Of a stretch of 55,425 bases of DNA, positions 28,331 through 37,518 are shown in pieces (within the stretch, counting starts at the first letter, position 1; each line of letters begins with the position of its first letter). Source of the stretch: Actinocrinis puniceicyclus (GTDB taxonomy: Bacteria > Actinomycetota > Actinomycetes > Streptomycetales > Catenulisporaceae); contig NZ_JAGSXH010000032.1 of assembly GCF_018283645.1 (NCBI RefSeq), positions 1 through 55,425 on the forward strand. The letters are read 5' to 3'. The position numbers and the translations under genes are program-made. Below the pieces are notes generated by a model. The model ran no database searches. It was not told the origin of the DNA and saw only the letters and a list, made by a program, of their open reading frames with translations.

Positions 28331-29092
28331 ATGGACAGCAATCAGACCCCGCCCGCGCGGCCACGCCGCCGCGGTCCGGGCCGGGCGTTGATCGAGGAGA
28401 TCGTGCCGCCGCCGGCCGAGTGCGCGGACACCCGCGAGGACCTCGACGAGCAGTTGCTGCCCGGCGAGCACGAGTACGTCGCCCGCGCGGTGCCCTCCCG
28501 GCGTGCCGAGTTCGTCACCGCACGCGCCTGCGCCCGGCTCGCTCTGGCCCGGCTCGGCGTGCCTCCCGGTCCCATCCTGTCCGGAGGCCGCGGCGAGCCC
28601 CTCTGGCCGCGCGGGATCATCGGCAGTATCACGCACTGCGCGGGTTACCGCGCAGCGGTCGTCGCCCGCTCCGTGCAGATCGCCGGACTCGGCATCGACG
28701 CCGAGCCAAACGCCGCGCTGCCCGGCGGCGTGCTGGAAGCCGTCAGCCTGCCGCGGGAACGCCTCTGGGTGGACCGGCTCGCCCGCACCCGTCCCGCGGT
28801 CCGCTGGGACCGGCTGCTTTTCTGCGCCAAGGAATCCGTATATAAGACCTGGTACCCGCTCACGCGCCGCTGGCTGGACTTCGAGGACGCCGCGATCGCC
28901 GTGGACCCCGAGCAGGGGCAGTTCACCGCGCGGCTGCTCACCGCGGGACCGGTGCTTCAAGGCAGGGAATTGACGGAGCTCACCGGACGCTGGGTGGTGC
29001 GCGACGAGCTGATCCTCACCGCGATCGTGCTCTGCGCGGCCGGCGCGGCGCAGCGCCCGCCGGCGGCCGAAAAGGTACCTGTGGGGGCATAA
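28331..29092 (+). CDS. 4'-phosphopantetheinyl transferase (Sfp/EntD type)
   Basis: A 253-residue enzyme that converts apo carrier proteins to holo form using CoA. Diagnostic motifs are GSITHCAGYRAA (residues ~97-108), GLGIDAEP (Mg/CoA-binding Asp and Glu) and FCAKESVYKTWYP (catalytic Glu and Lys). The length agrees with EntD-like actinobacterial members. ATG 28331 was chosen because upstream in-frame sequence has no protein character. The window contains at least eight carrier sites in two natural-product systems, and this is its only such transferase. The red cluster of S. coelicolor also has one (RedU), so it may serve either pathway. Confidence 0.93.
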   Translation: MDSNQTPPARPRRRGPGRALIEEIVPPPAECADTREDLDEQLLPGEHEYVARAVPSRRAEFVTARACARLALARLGVPPGPILSGGRGEPLWPRGIIGSITHCAGYRAAVVARSVQIAGLGIDAEPNAALPGGVLEAVSLPRERLWVDRLARTRPAVRWDRLLFCAKESVYKTWYPLTRRWLDFEDAAIAVDPEQGQFTARLLTAGPVLQGRELTELTGRWVVRDELILTAIVLCAAGAAQRPPAAEKVPVGA

Positions 29093-29221
29093 CTTTCGAT
29101 CCCCGCGGCCGAACCTGTGATCGTCCCGCCATATCGAGTATCGCACTGCCCTTGTTCGCCTCTTCGGCGCCGCTGATGCTTCGGATCAAGGCACCGAGTC
29201 GTGAAACGAGGAGGATGTGCC

Positions 29222-30910
29222 ATGAGCGGGGAAGACGGGCACCGCCGTTACCGGCCTTTTCCGACGGTCGATCTGCCGCAGCGCTCCTGGCCCGGCCGCA
29301 CCCAGGACCGCGCGCCGCGCTGGCTCTCGACGGACCTGCGCGACGGCAATCAGGCCCTGATCGAGCCGATGAGCCCGAAACGCAAGCTGGCGCTGTTCGA
29401 GCTGCTGGTCGAGATCGGGTACAAGGAGATCGAGGTCGGTTTCCCGTCCGCGGACGCCGCCGACCACGAGTTCATCAGAATGCTGATTGAGCAGGACCGC
29501 GTCCCGGAGGACGTGCTGATCTCGGTCCTCGTGCCGGCCCGCGCCGAGCTGATCCGCGGCACCGTCGAGGCGCTGCGAGGAGCCCGCAGCGCGGGTATCC
29601 ACCTGTACAACGCCACCTGCCCCACCTTCCGCTCGGTGGTCTTCGGCATGAGCCGCGCCGAGTGCCGCGCACTGGCCGTCGAGGGGGCGCGGCTGACCGC
29701 CGCCTGCTGCCAGCGGCTGCTGCCCGGCACCGAGGTGCGGTATCAGTACTCTCCCGAACTGTTCAACGAGACCGAGGCCGACTTCGCCCTCGACGTGTGC
29801 GAAGCCGTCATGGACGTCTGGGAACCCGGCGAGGGCCGGGAGATCATCCTCAACTTCCCCGCCACCGTCGAGCGCGCGACGCCCAATGTGTTCGCCGACC
29901 AGATCGAGTGGCTAGAGCGCAACCTGAGCCGCCGCGAGCACGTGTGCCTCTCGGTGCACCCGCACAACGACCGCGGCACCGCCGTGGCCGCCGCGGAACT
30001 GGCCGTGCTCGCCGGCGCGCAGCGGGTGGAGGGCTGCCTGCTCGGGGGCGGTGAGCGAGCCGGGAACGTGGATCTGATCACGCTCGGCCTGAATCTCTAC
30101 ACCCAGGGCGTGGACCCGGGCATCGACTTCTCCGACCTCGACCGGATCAGGGCGATTGTCGAGGAGTGCACCGGGCAGCGGGTCCATCCGCGCCAGCCGT
30201 ATGTCGGGGACCTGGTTTACAGCGCGTTCTCCGGCTCGCACCAGGACGCCATCAACAAGGGCTTCGCCGACGCCGGCGCCCGAACGCTGCACACCGGCAC
30301 CACGCTGCGCAACCAGCAGTGGCGGATCCCTTATCTGCCGATCGACCCGGAGGACGTGGGCCGCTCCTACGACGCACTGGTGCGTATCACCAGCCAATCC
30401 GGCAAGGGCGGCATCGCCTACCTGATGAACGCGCGGCATGGCCTGCGACTGCCGCGCGAGTTGCAGATCGACTTCGCCCGGCACGTACAGGCGGTGGCCG
30501 AGCAGAGCGGCGGCGAGGTGACGCCCGAGCGGTTGCGCGCCTGCTTCGAGTCCGTCTACGTGCGCGTGTGGGACGAGCCGACGCCGCTGACCACCGGTCG
30601 CGAGCCGATCCTCGCCGCGATCTACGTCGATCCGCCGGCCGGCCGCGGCCGGACCCCGCTCGCCGAGGACCTGGTCGGGGCGCTCGCGCCGTGGGGCGTG
30701 CTGATCCGCGAAGTGAACGTGCTCGACGCGTGCCCGGATGCCGGCGCGCGGGCCGGCGACGTGGCCGTCTACGCATCCTGCCTTGTCGACGGACGCACCG
30801 TGTGGGGCGCCGGGCTCCACCGCGACGAGCAAGTCGCCACGTACACGGCGGTGCGCGCCGCGGTGGCCCGCTACGAGGAGTCGATGGCCCCGGTGCCCGC
30901 TTCGATGTGA
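29222..30910 (+). CDS. leuA: 2-isopropylmalate synthase (LeuA type)
   Basis: The protein has 562 residues. LeuA condenses 2-ketoisovalerate with acetyl-CoA, the first step of leucine synthesis. The TIM-barrel catalytic domain holds DLRDGNQALIEPMSP, the metal-binding HPHNDRGT and GCLLGGGERAGN; a subunit-linking segment and a C-terminal allosteric LeuA dimer domain (about 430-555) complete the actinobacterial LeuA length. ATG 29222 has AGGAGG about 9 nt upstream. It sits between a phosphopantetheinyl transferase and a LAL regulator, away from other leucine genes. It may be the housekeeping enzyme or a pathway copy that supplies branched precursors; the sequence does not decide. Confidence 0.92.
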   Translation: MSGEDGHRRYRPFPTVDLPQRSWPGRTQDRAPRWLSTDLRDGNQALIEPMSPKRKLALFELLVEIGYKEIEVGFPSADAADHEFIRMLIEQDRVPEDVLISVLVPARAELIRGTVEALRGARSAGIHLYNATCPTFRSVVFGMSRAECRALAVEGARLTAACCQRLLPGTEVRYQYSPELFNETEADFALDVCEAVMDVWEPGEGREIILNFPATVERATPNVFADQIEWLERNLSRREHVCLSVHPHNDRGTAVAAAELAVLAGAQRVEGCLLGGGERAGNVDLITLGLNLYTQGVDPGIDFSDLDRIRAIVEECTGQRVHPRQPYVGDLVYSAFSGSHQDAINKGFADAGARTLHTGTTLRNQQWRIPYLPIDPEDVGRSYDALVRITSQSGKGGIAYLMNARHGLRLPRELQIDFARHVQAVAEQSGGEVTPERLRACFESVYVRVWDEPTPLTTGREPILAAIYVDPPAGRGRTPLAEDLVGALAPWGVLIREVNVLDACPDAGARAGDVAVYASCLVDGRTVWGAGLHRDEQVATYTAVRAAVARYEESMAPVPASM

Positions 30911-30935
30911 CCTTGGGCCTGTGCCTACACCTACA

Positions 30936-30961
30936 CCTGTGCCTGTGCCTGTGCCTGTGCC
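30936..30961. repeat. (CCTGTG)4 hexanucleotide repeat downstream of leuA
   Basis: Four exact CCTGTG units plus partial copies lie between the leuA stop and the LAL gene start. They are outside any coding frame I accept. The unit resembles the GTGCC-rich repeats at 18085 and near 48650. Confidence 0.85.
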
Positions 30962-31014
30962 GAGCCCGGCCGCCGCGCGCTGAAGCGCCCAACGAGGGGA
31001 ATCGGGAAACCAGC

Positions 31015-33963
31015 ATGGTAGAGCTTGTGGAGCGCGCCGAGGAGTTGGCGCTGCTGGCGGAACTGTACGAGGGCGCCCGTGCCGGGCGCGGCGGGGCGGC
31101 CCTGGTCTGCGGCGCGGTGGCCGTGGGCAAGAGCACGCTGCTCGACGTCTTCGTCAGCCGGGCCGCCGAGGCAGGCGCGCTCACGCTCACCGGCACCGGC
31201 TGTGAGGCGGAGGCCGGCCTGCCGCTCGGCGTGCTCGCCCAGTTGCTGGTCGGCGCGCGCCTTGACGAGCCGGACAGGCATTTCCTGGAGGAACTGGTCA
31301 CCGGCGGCGCCACGCAGTTCGCCGCCGAGACTGAAGCCAACGCTGAAGCCGGGGCCGAGGGTGCTTCCGACGCCGGCGCCGAAGCACGGGGGAGCGCGCG
31401 CCTGTCGCCGGTCAGCGCGCGCGTCGCCGACCGGTTCTGCCGACGGCTCGTCGCGATCGCCGAGCGCACGCCTCTGGTGATCGTGGTCGACGATGTGCAC
31501 CAAGCCGATGGCGCGTCGCTCGCCTGCCTTGAATACCTTCTGCGCCGGATCCCGCGCACCCGGATCGCGTTGGTGTTCGGCCACGGCGGCGACTCAGAGC
31601 CCGTCGACTCCGGATTCCGTCTCAACGTGCTGCGTCAGCCGCACGGCAGGGTACTGGAGCTCGCGCCGCTCACGGCCGCCGGCGTGGCGGAACTGTTGCG
31701 TACCGGACTCGGCGGCGAACCGGGAGAGGACGTGGCCGCGCAGTGCTTCGAGGCCGGCGGTGGCAATCCGCTGCTGACCGAGGGACTGCTCGACGATCAA
31801 CGCGAGTCGGCGCGCCGCGCCATCGCGGCCGACGCCACCCCCAGCGCCGCTACCCCCAGCGCGGCCACGCCCACCGGCACTGCCCGCACCGAAGCCGACA
31901 CCGAAGCCGATGCGCGCAAAGCCCTCTTCGTCGGCGACGGATACGCGCGCGCCGTGCTCGGCTGCCTGCGTCGTGGCAGCTCACTGATGTACGCGGTGGC
32001 GCGCGGCGTCGCCGTGCTCGACGGCGACGGCCCGCTCGACCGGCTGCTCGGCCTCGAACCGGCGGCCGCGGCCGCCGGGCTGCGCGCCCTGAACCGCACC
32101 GGACTGACCGTGGACGGCCGGTTCCGGCATTGCGCGGCCCGCGCCGTGGTGCTCGCCGACGTCTGCGCGCCGGAGCGGGCCCGGCTGCACGAGGCGGCCG
32201 CCGAGATCACCCACGGCGCCGGGCGACCCGTCGCCGAGGTGGCCGGGCACCTGAGCGCCGCGGGCCGGGCCGGCGCCCCGTGGTCGGTGCCGGTGCTGGA
32301 GGAGGCGGCGCGCAGCGCACTGGCCGAGGGCCGGGTCAGCGCCGCGATCGGGTATCTGCGCCTGGCCCGCGCAGCATGCGCAGACGAGACGGTCCGGCCG
32401 CGCCTGACGATGATGCTGATGCGCGCGCAATGGCGGCTGAACCCGGCCGTGCCCGCGCAGTACCTTGATGAGCTGCTCGGCGCGCTCGACGACGGCACCC
32501 TGACCGTCGCCGACGCCACCGTGCTCGGCAGGGCCCTGCTCTGGCACGCGCGCACCGAGGACGCGGTCCGCGTGTTCACACGCGTCGCCGCCGGCGACCT
32601 GTCCGCCGGCCCGGAGAACACCGCCGACCTGCGCGTGCTGCGTTCGTGGCTGCGCTCGTCCTTCGCCCCGCTGCTGAAGTACGTGCCGGAGGCCCAGCCC
32701 GCCGCCGGGCACCGTCCCGCGGCCGCGAGCACGGAACTGCGCCACCGGCTCGGCGCGTGCGCCGCGCTCGACGCGGTGCTCACCCGCGGCCCGTCCGAGC
32801 AGGTCGTCGATGAGGCGGAGCGGATCTTGCGGCGGGCCCGGTTGGAGAGCATGGGCATGGACGCGGTCGAGTCGGCCCTGCTCGCCCTCACCTACGGCGA
32901 GCAGTCGCGCCGCGCCGCGCCCTGGTGCGACAAGCTCATCGAGGCGGCGCGCGAGCGTGAGTCGCCGAGCCGGCGCGCCCGGCTCTGCGCGATCCGCGCG
33001 GAGATCAGTGTGCGTCAGGGCGATCTGCCGGCGGGCGAGCGCTATGCCCGCGAAGGGCTGGCGATCATCCCGGCCACCGGCTGGGGCGTCACGCTCGGTG
33101 CCTGCCTTGGCAGCCTGCTGACGGCGCTGACCGAGATGGGCCGGCCCGAAGAGGCGGCGCAGATGCTGTGCTGGCCGGTGCCGGGCGCGATGCTGGAGAG
33201 CCGCTACGGGCTGCACTACATCAGGGCACGCGGACGCTACCATCTGGCCACCGAGGATCCGGACGGCGCGCTCACGGACTTTCTGGCGTGCGGCGAGCTG
33301 ATGCGCCGGTGGGAGATCGACGCGCCGGGCCTGCTGTCCTGGCGTGCCGACGCGGCCGAGGCGCTGCTGGCCGTGGGCGACCGGGACCGGGCCCGCCGCC
33401 TGCTCGAGGAACAGCTCGAACGCTGCGACCGCAGGACCTTCCCGCGGGCGCACGGTAACGCGCTGCGCGTTCTGGCGGGCAGCTACGAGTTGCGGCAGCG
33501 CCCGCTGCTGCTGCGGTCGGCGGCCGACGCGCTGCAGGAAAGCGCGGACAAATACCTGCTCGCGCTGACGTTGTGCGACCTGACCGTCGCGTACCAGGAG
33601 CTGGGTGAGCCGCGCCGGGCCCGGGTCATCGGGCGTCAGGCCTGGAACATCGCTCGGGAGTGCCGGGCGGAGCGGATCAGCACGCTGCTCGCCGAGGACG
33701 CGGAGCGGCCCGAGCGGGAACCCGCGGACGCGGACACGGCCGCCGGCGTGCTCAGCGACGCCGAGCGCCGCGTCACCGACCTGGTCGTTCAGGGCCTGAC
33801 CAACCGGGAGATCGCCAAGCGCCTGTTCATCACGGTCAGCACCGTGGAGCAGCACCTGACGCACGCCTACCGCAAGCTCGGCGTCGCCGGGCGCGCCGAC
33901 ATCACGCTGGCCGGTTCGATCGGCGCGCGCAAACCCGGCGCCGCTCCCGCCTGGGCCGTTTAG
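31015..33963 (+). CDS. LAL-family transcriptional regulator (large ATP-binding LuxR type)
   Basis: A 982-residue regulator. It has an N-terminal Walker A GAVAVGKS (residues 33-40), a Walker B VIVVDDVHQAD (~160) and a long TPR-like middle region with degenerate helical repeats. The C-terminal LuxR helix-turn-helix reads LSDAERRVTDLVVQGLTNREIAKRLFI and STVEQHLTHAYRKLGV. Such proteins are often pathway-specific activators of macrolide-type clusters. A low-complexity Ala/Thr/Pro stretch (about residues 278-300) interrupts the ATPase-TPR region. ATG 31015 is the first Met with domain homology. It lies between the biosynthetic genes and the polysaccharide genes; targets are unknown. Confidence 0.93.
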   Translation: MVELVERAEELALLAELYEGARAGRGGAALVCGAVAVGKSTLLDVFVSRAAEAGALTLTGTGCEAEAGLPLGVLAQLLVGARLDEPDRHFLEELVTGGATQFAAETEANAEAGAEGASDAGAEARGSARLSPVSARVADRFCRRLVAIAERTPLVIVVDDVHQADGASLACLEYLLRRIPRTRIALVFGHGGDSEPVDSGFRLNVLRQPHGRVLELAPLTAAGVAELLRTGLGGEPGEDVAAQCFEAGGGNPLLTEGLLDDQRESARRAIAADATPSAATPSAATPTGTARTEADTEADARKALFVGDGYARAVLGCLRRGSSLMYAVARGVAVLDGDGPLDRLLGLEPAAAAAGLRALNRTGLTVDGRFRHCAARAVVLADVCAPERARLHEAAAEITHGAGRPVAEVAGHLSAAGRAGAPWSVPVLEEAARSALAEGRVSAAIGYLRLARAACADETVRPRLTMMLMRAQWRLNPAVPAQYLDELLGALDDGTLTVADATVLGRALLWHARTEDAVRVFTRVAAGDLSAGPENTADLRVLRSWLRSSFAPLLKYVPEAQPAAGHRPAAASTELRHRLGACAALDAVLTRGPSEQVVDEAERILRRARLESMGMDAVESALLALTYGEQSRRAAPWCDKLIEAARERESPSRRARLCAIRAEISVRQGDLPAGERYAREGLAIIPATGWGVTLGACLGSLLTALTEMGRPEEAAQMLCWPVPGAMLESRYGLHYIRARGRYHLATEDPDGALTDFLACGELMRRWEIDAPGLLSWRADAAEALLAVGDRDRARRLLEEQLERCDRRTFPRAHGNALRVLAGSYELRQRPLLLRSAADALQESADKYLLALTLCDLTVAYQELGEPRRARVIGRQAWNIARECRAERISTLLAEDAERPEREPADADTAAGVLSDAERRVTDLVVQGLTNREIAKRLFITVSTVEQHLTHAYRKLGVAGRADITLAGSIGARKPGAAPAWAV

Positions 33964-34042
33964 ATGGCGAGCGGTTCGCCGGAGGCGTCCTTGGCAATCG
34001 GTCTCATGCTCGCGGGTAACGCGGTATGAGTCAGACTGATCG

Positions 34043-34058
34043 TGAAACTTGCAGTTTC
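34043..34058 (+). promoter_or_regulatory. TGAAACTTGCA motif within a GAAACT-TGC-AGTTTC inverted repeat
   Basis: TGAAACTTGCA (34043-34053) is the first of three exact copies, all in spacers before glycoside hydrolase genes (others at 39143 and, reversed, 43448). Here it also forms a perfect 6-bp inverted repeat with a 3-nt spacer (34044-34058). It resembles the GAAAnTTTC-type operators of LacI-family xylan regulators in streptomycetes. Confidence 0.6.
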
Positions 34059-34240
34059 CCCCTTCGGTGCCGGCCTCACCCCGCTCGGTGCATCAGTGTT
34101 CATCTATCAATCAGCTGAAGTGACCTCGCGAACCGCGTTGCTACTGCTGCGCAGCCCGCGCGCGCCCGGGAATCTGTTCGGGCGTCCGCCCAGGCCGCTC
34201 GTCAGCGCTATCGCCCGGTCGGGTCCGGCCTTGCGCGTCA

Positions 34241-34269
34241 TTGACCGCTCATACCCCCGGCTCTAGCAT
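34241..34269 (+). promoter_or_regulatory. Predicted promoter for the GH30 gene (TTGACC-17-TAGCAT)
   Basis: A -35 TTGACC at 34241-34246, a 17-bp spacer and a -10 TAGCAT at 34264-34269 fit the vegetative actinomycete consensus. The predicted start of transcription is ~275 nt before the GH30 start codon, which implies a long leader. Confidence 0.5.
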
Positions 34270-34551
34270 CCGCCTGGATCGCAGCAGGGTATCGGTTCGA
34301 CACTAGGACGTAACCTCACAACCGCAGATCTCACCCGGCCCGGCGGCCAGTTGCCGAAGTCCGCGGCTGCGTGACGCCCAGAACAGGAAGAGCGCCCACG
34401 CATGTTCGACACGATATGAGTCTGAAGCTGAGCTACCCGAATCAGAAGTCTTTGCCGGCAGGGATCCTACTCATTTTCCCAGCGCGCTCGCGGCGATCCA
34501 CCTGGTTAGCAGAGGCCTGATGTAAGTCTCGTAGTGGAAAGGAGCGGGAGC

Positions 34552-36726
34552 ATGCCCGTATCGAGAAGACGCACGGATCGCCGCGTAGGCGTGTCACTGA
34601 CGGTAAGCCTGGGCGTGATCGGTGCGTGCGCGCTGGCGGTCGTGCTCCCGTCCGCCCCGGCGTTCGCGGCCGACAGCGCTTCGATCAACGGCGCGACGAC
34701 GTATCAGACGATTGCCGGCTTCGGCGCGTCTGAGGCGTTCGGCCAGGCGAGCGCGGTGATGAACGCCTCCTCGTCGGTGCAGCAGCAGGTGCTGGCCGAT
34801 CTGTACAGCCCGACCACCGGGGCGGGGCTGACCATCCTGCGCAACGAGATCGGCGCGGATTCGGGCAACAGCATCGAGCCGAACAATCCCGGTGGGCCGA
34901 ACGCGACGCCGAGCTACAAGACGTTGGCGCAGACCAACCAGGACCAGGGCCAGTTGTGGTTCGCCCAGCAGATCAAGAGCCGGTTCGGGGTGACGAACGT
35001 GTACGCCGACGCGTGGAGCGCGCCCGGGTACATGAAGACCAACGGTTCGGCCGTCAACGGCGGCCAGGTCTGCGGTACCGCGGGAGCCTCCTGCTCCAGC
35101 GGTGACTGGCGGCAGGCGTACGCGAACTACCTCGTGCAGTACGCCAAGGACTACGCCGCCGGCGGGGTGCCGCTGACCTTCGTCGGCCCCTCCAACGAGC
35201 CCGACTACAGCACCAACTACGACAGCATGACGATGAGCCCGGCGCAGATGGCCAGCCTGCTGGACGTGCTCGGGCCGACGGTGAAGAACTCCGGGCTGTC
35301 CACCCAGGTCTCCTGCTGCGCCCCCACCGGGTGGCCGAAGGCCGGCCAGTACGCCGCCGCGATCGAGTCGGATCCGACCGCGCTGGCGGACACGGCGGTG
35401 GTGACCGGCCACGGGTACAGCGGCGCGCCGACCTCGCCGATTCCGGGCTGGAACAAGCAGGCGTGGGAGACCGAGTGGTCGACCTTCGACGGCTTCAACT
35501 CCGCCTGGGACAACGGCTCCGACGCTTCCGGGATGACCTGGGCCCAGCACATCCACCAGGGCCTGACCGGCGCGAACGTCAGCGCGTACCTCTACTGGTG
35601 GGGCAGCACCTCGGGCAACGGCGACAATGAGAGTCTGGTGCAGTTCAGCGGCGGTTCGGTGATGCCCACCGGCCGGCTGTGGGCCTTCGGCAACTACAGC
35701 CGCTACATCCACCCCGGTGCCGTGCGCATCGGTGCGAGCAGTTCCAACGGCGCGGTGGACCTGAGCGCGTACAAGAACACTGACGGCTCGCTCGCGATCG
35801 TGGCTCTCAACACCGGCAGCGGTGCCGACACGATCACCTACTCGCTGGCGAACACCGGAGTTGCCAACGGCGCCACGGTCACCCCGTACCTGACCAACAG
35901 CTCGAACACCATCGCGGCTCAGGGCACGACGAGCGTGAACGGCGGCGCGTTCTCGGCGACGATTCCGGCGCGTTCGCTGGTCACCTACGTCATCCCGGGC
36001 GGCGTGGTGAGCGGCAACACCGTCACGGTGACCAACCCCGGTGCCCAGACCGGCACGGTGGGTGCCGCGATCGGCGGCGTGCAGATCCAGGGCAGCGACT
36101 CTGCGGCCGGCCAGAGCCTGACCTACAGCGCGTCGGGTCTTCCGGCGGGGTTGTCGATCTCCTCTTCGGGTCTGATCTCCGGTACGCCGACCGCGTCGGG
36201 GACCTTCAACGTGACGGTCACCGCCACCGACACGACCGGCGCGTCCGGGTCCGCGTCGTTCACGTGGACGGTCAGCGGCGGCAGCGGCGGTGGTTTCCCG
36301 AGCGGTTATCACCGGCTGGTGGTCGCGAACGACAGCCTGTGTCTTGACGTGTACGGCAACACCAGCAACTCGGGTGCGGCGATCGACCAGTACACCTGCA
36401 ACGGGCAGTCCAACCAGCAGTTCCAGTTCGTGCCCACTTCCGGCGGCTACGGCGAGATCCAGGCGCAGAACTCCGGCCAGGACGTGAGCGTCGCCAACTC
36501 CTCCACCGCCCAGGGCACCCCGGACATCGTCCAGCAGCCGGTCAGCGGCTCGGCCGCGAGCCAGTGGCTGGCCCAGCAGCAGTCCGACGGCTCCTGGCAG
36601 TTCAAGAACCAGAACAGCGGCCTGTGCCTGGACGTCTACGGCAACGGCAGCAACACCGGCCAACAACTGGACCAGTGGCCCTGCAAGAACGCCCCCGGCA
36701 CCAACCAGGACTTCAACCCGCGCTGA
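34552..36726 (+). CDS. Secreted GH30 glycoside hydrolase with Ig-like and ricin-type domains
   Basis: A 724-residue secreted enzyme: signal peptide (1-41, ending PAFA-AD), GH30 catalytic domain (~45-480), a putative Ig-like (He_PIG) domain (~485-575), and a C-terminal ricin-type lectin domain (~580-724; repeated LCLDVYGN and QW units). The acid/base Glu lies in GPSNEPDY and the nucleophile Glu in WETEWSTF. GH30 members of this bacterial type include endo-beta-1,6-galactanases, which fits the arabinogalactan neighbours, but xylanase activity cannot be excluded. ATG 34552 follows AAAGGAG by ~8 nt. The gene ends just before a strong hairpin and is convergent with the ATPase gene. Confidence 0.88.
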   Translation: MPVSRRRTDRRVGVSLTVSLGVIGACALAVVLPSAPAFAADSASINGATTYQTIAGFGASEAFGQASAVMNASSSVQQQVLADLYSPTTGAGLTILRNEIGADSGNSIEPNNPGGPNATPSYKTLAQTNQDQGQLWFAQQIKSRFGVTNVYADAWSAPGYMKTNGSAVNGGQVCGTAGASCSSGDWRQAYANYLVQYAKDYAAGGVPLTFVGPSNEPDYSTNYDSMTMSPAQMASLLDVLGPTVKNSGLSTQVSCCAPTGWPKAGQYAAAIESDPTALADTAVVTGHGYSGAPTSPIPGWNKQAWETEWSTFDGFNSAWDNGSDASGMTWAQHIHQGLTGANVSAYLYWWGSTSGNGDNESLVQFSGGSVMPTGRLWAFGNYSRYIHPGAVRIGASSSNGAVDLSAYKNTDGSLAIVALNTGSGADTITYSLANTGVANGATVTPYLTNSSNTIAAQGTTSVNGGAFSATIPARSLVTYVIPGGVVSGNTVTVTNPGAQTGTVGAAIGGVQIQGSDSAAGQSLTYSASGLPAGLSISSSGLISGTPTASGTFNVTVTATDTTGASGSASFTWTVSGGSGGGFPSGYHRLVVANDSLCLDVYGNTSNSGAAIDQYTCNGQSNQQFQFVPTSGGYGEIQAQNSGQDVSVANSSTAQGTPDIVQQPVSGSAASQWLAQQQSDGSWQFKNQNSGLCLDVYGNGSNTGQQLDQWPCKNAPGTNQDFNPR

Positions 36727-36838
36727 CGGGTTCAGTCCACGGTCGGGAAGCCGGCGGTCAGGACGGACGGCTGACTGACGCTCCGGCGACGGGAGCGGCC
36801 GCCGGCGCAGCTATATCAGGCAGCTGGTATGCGGTGTC

Positions 36839-36870
36839 CGCGCGGTGGTCGCACTGGCGACCACCGCGCG
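36839..36870. terminator. Bidirectional terminator hairpin
   Basis: A perfect 14-bp inverted repeat (CGCGCGGTGGTCGC and its complement) with a four-base ACTG loop, between the convergent GH30 and ATPase genes. There is no T-run, as is usual for actinomycete hairpin terminators. Confidence 0.8.
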
Positions 36871-36893
36871 ACTCGCGTTCCGCCGTCATGCCG

Positions 36894-37445
36894 TCACGGC
36901 GACGGGGCGGCTCGGCGTTGCGCGCCGGCGGCAACGGCCTCTGCGACCTTCAGTGCGGCCTGGGCGGGCGTGAGATGCGTGGTGTCGATCACCTCGGCCT
37001 CGGCGTGAAGCCACGTGCGGGCCGCCTCGGCGTAGGGCTGGAGGTACTTGAGGCGGAATGCGGAGGGGCCCAGGACGGTGTCCCGCTCGATGCGCGCGCG
37101 GAGGGTGTCCTGGTCGGCGTGCAGGACGAAGTGACGTACCTCGATGGCGTGCCGGGCGAGGCCGGCGCTGATCTCACGCCAGTACTGCTCGACCAGGACG
37201 GTCATCGGCATCACCAGCGTGCCGCCGGTGTATTCGAGGACGTGGCGGGCGGTCTCGACGACGAGCGGCCGCCACGGCGGCCAGTGCTGGAAGTTGTCCG
37301 TGTCGGACAGCCCGGGCCTGATGTCCATGAGGGTCTCGCCGACCTTCTCGGCATCGAGGACCCGTGAATCCGGGATCAACTGCTGCACGAGCGCACTGGT
37401 CGTCGTCTTGCCCGCGCCGTGGGTGCCGTTGAGCCATACGATCAT
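36894..37445 (-). CDS. P-loop ATPase/kinase, TmrB-like
   Basis: About 183 residues starting MIVWLNGTHGAGKTT, with the Walker A motif GTHGAGKT at the extreme N-terminus; ATG 37445 is chosen for this reason over an upstream GTG-type start at 37478. The layout resembles TmrB-type tunicamycin-resistance ATPases and other small nucleotide kinases. The substrate is unknown. It reads convergently to GH30 and downstream of the GH53 gene (73-bp gap), and nothing links it to polysaccharide use. Confidence 0.8.
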   Translation of the reverse strand: MIVWLNGTHGAGKTTTSALVQQLIPDSRVLDAEKVGETLMDIRPGLSDTDNFQHWPPWRPLVVETARHVLEYTGGTLVMPMTVLVEQYWREISAGLARHAIEVRHFVLHADQDTLRARIERDTVLGPSAFRLKYLQPYAEAARTWLHAEAEVIDTTHLTPAQAALKVAEAVAAGAQRRAAPSP

Positions 37446-37518
37446 GGAAGTCCATGGTAGTGCCCCGCGCGCCGTCAAGCCGCCACCCGAGGCGTGTTCG
37501 ATCCCTTATGTCAGGCGC

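Larger units (their letters stand above)
33964..34551. other. Intergenic region upstream of the GH30 gene
   Basis: 588 bp. It holds an inverted repeat at 34044-34058 that contains the TGAAACTTGCA motif and a good promoter at 34241-34269. The remaining ~280 bp to the GH30 start show no gene. No copy of the TGGGAGCGATCCCA operator occurs here. Confidence 0.6.

Noticed and set aside
31981-33864. 627-codon minus-strand frame opposite the LAL regulator gene
   Set aside because: Antisense shadow with low-complexity composition; the plus-strand frame has ATPase and LuxR motifs.
34594-36666. 690-codon minus-strand frame opposite GH30
   Set aside because: Antisense shadow; the plus strand has signal peptide, GH30 catalytic motifs and ricin repeats.
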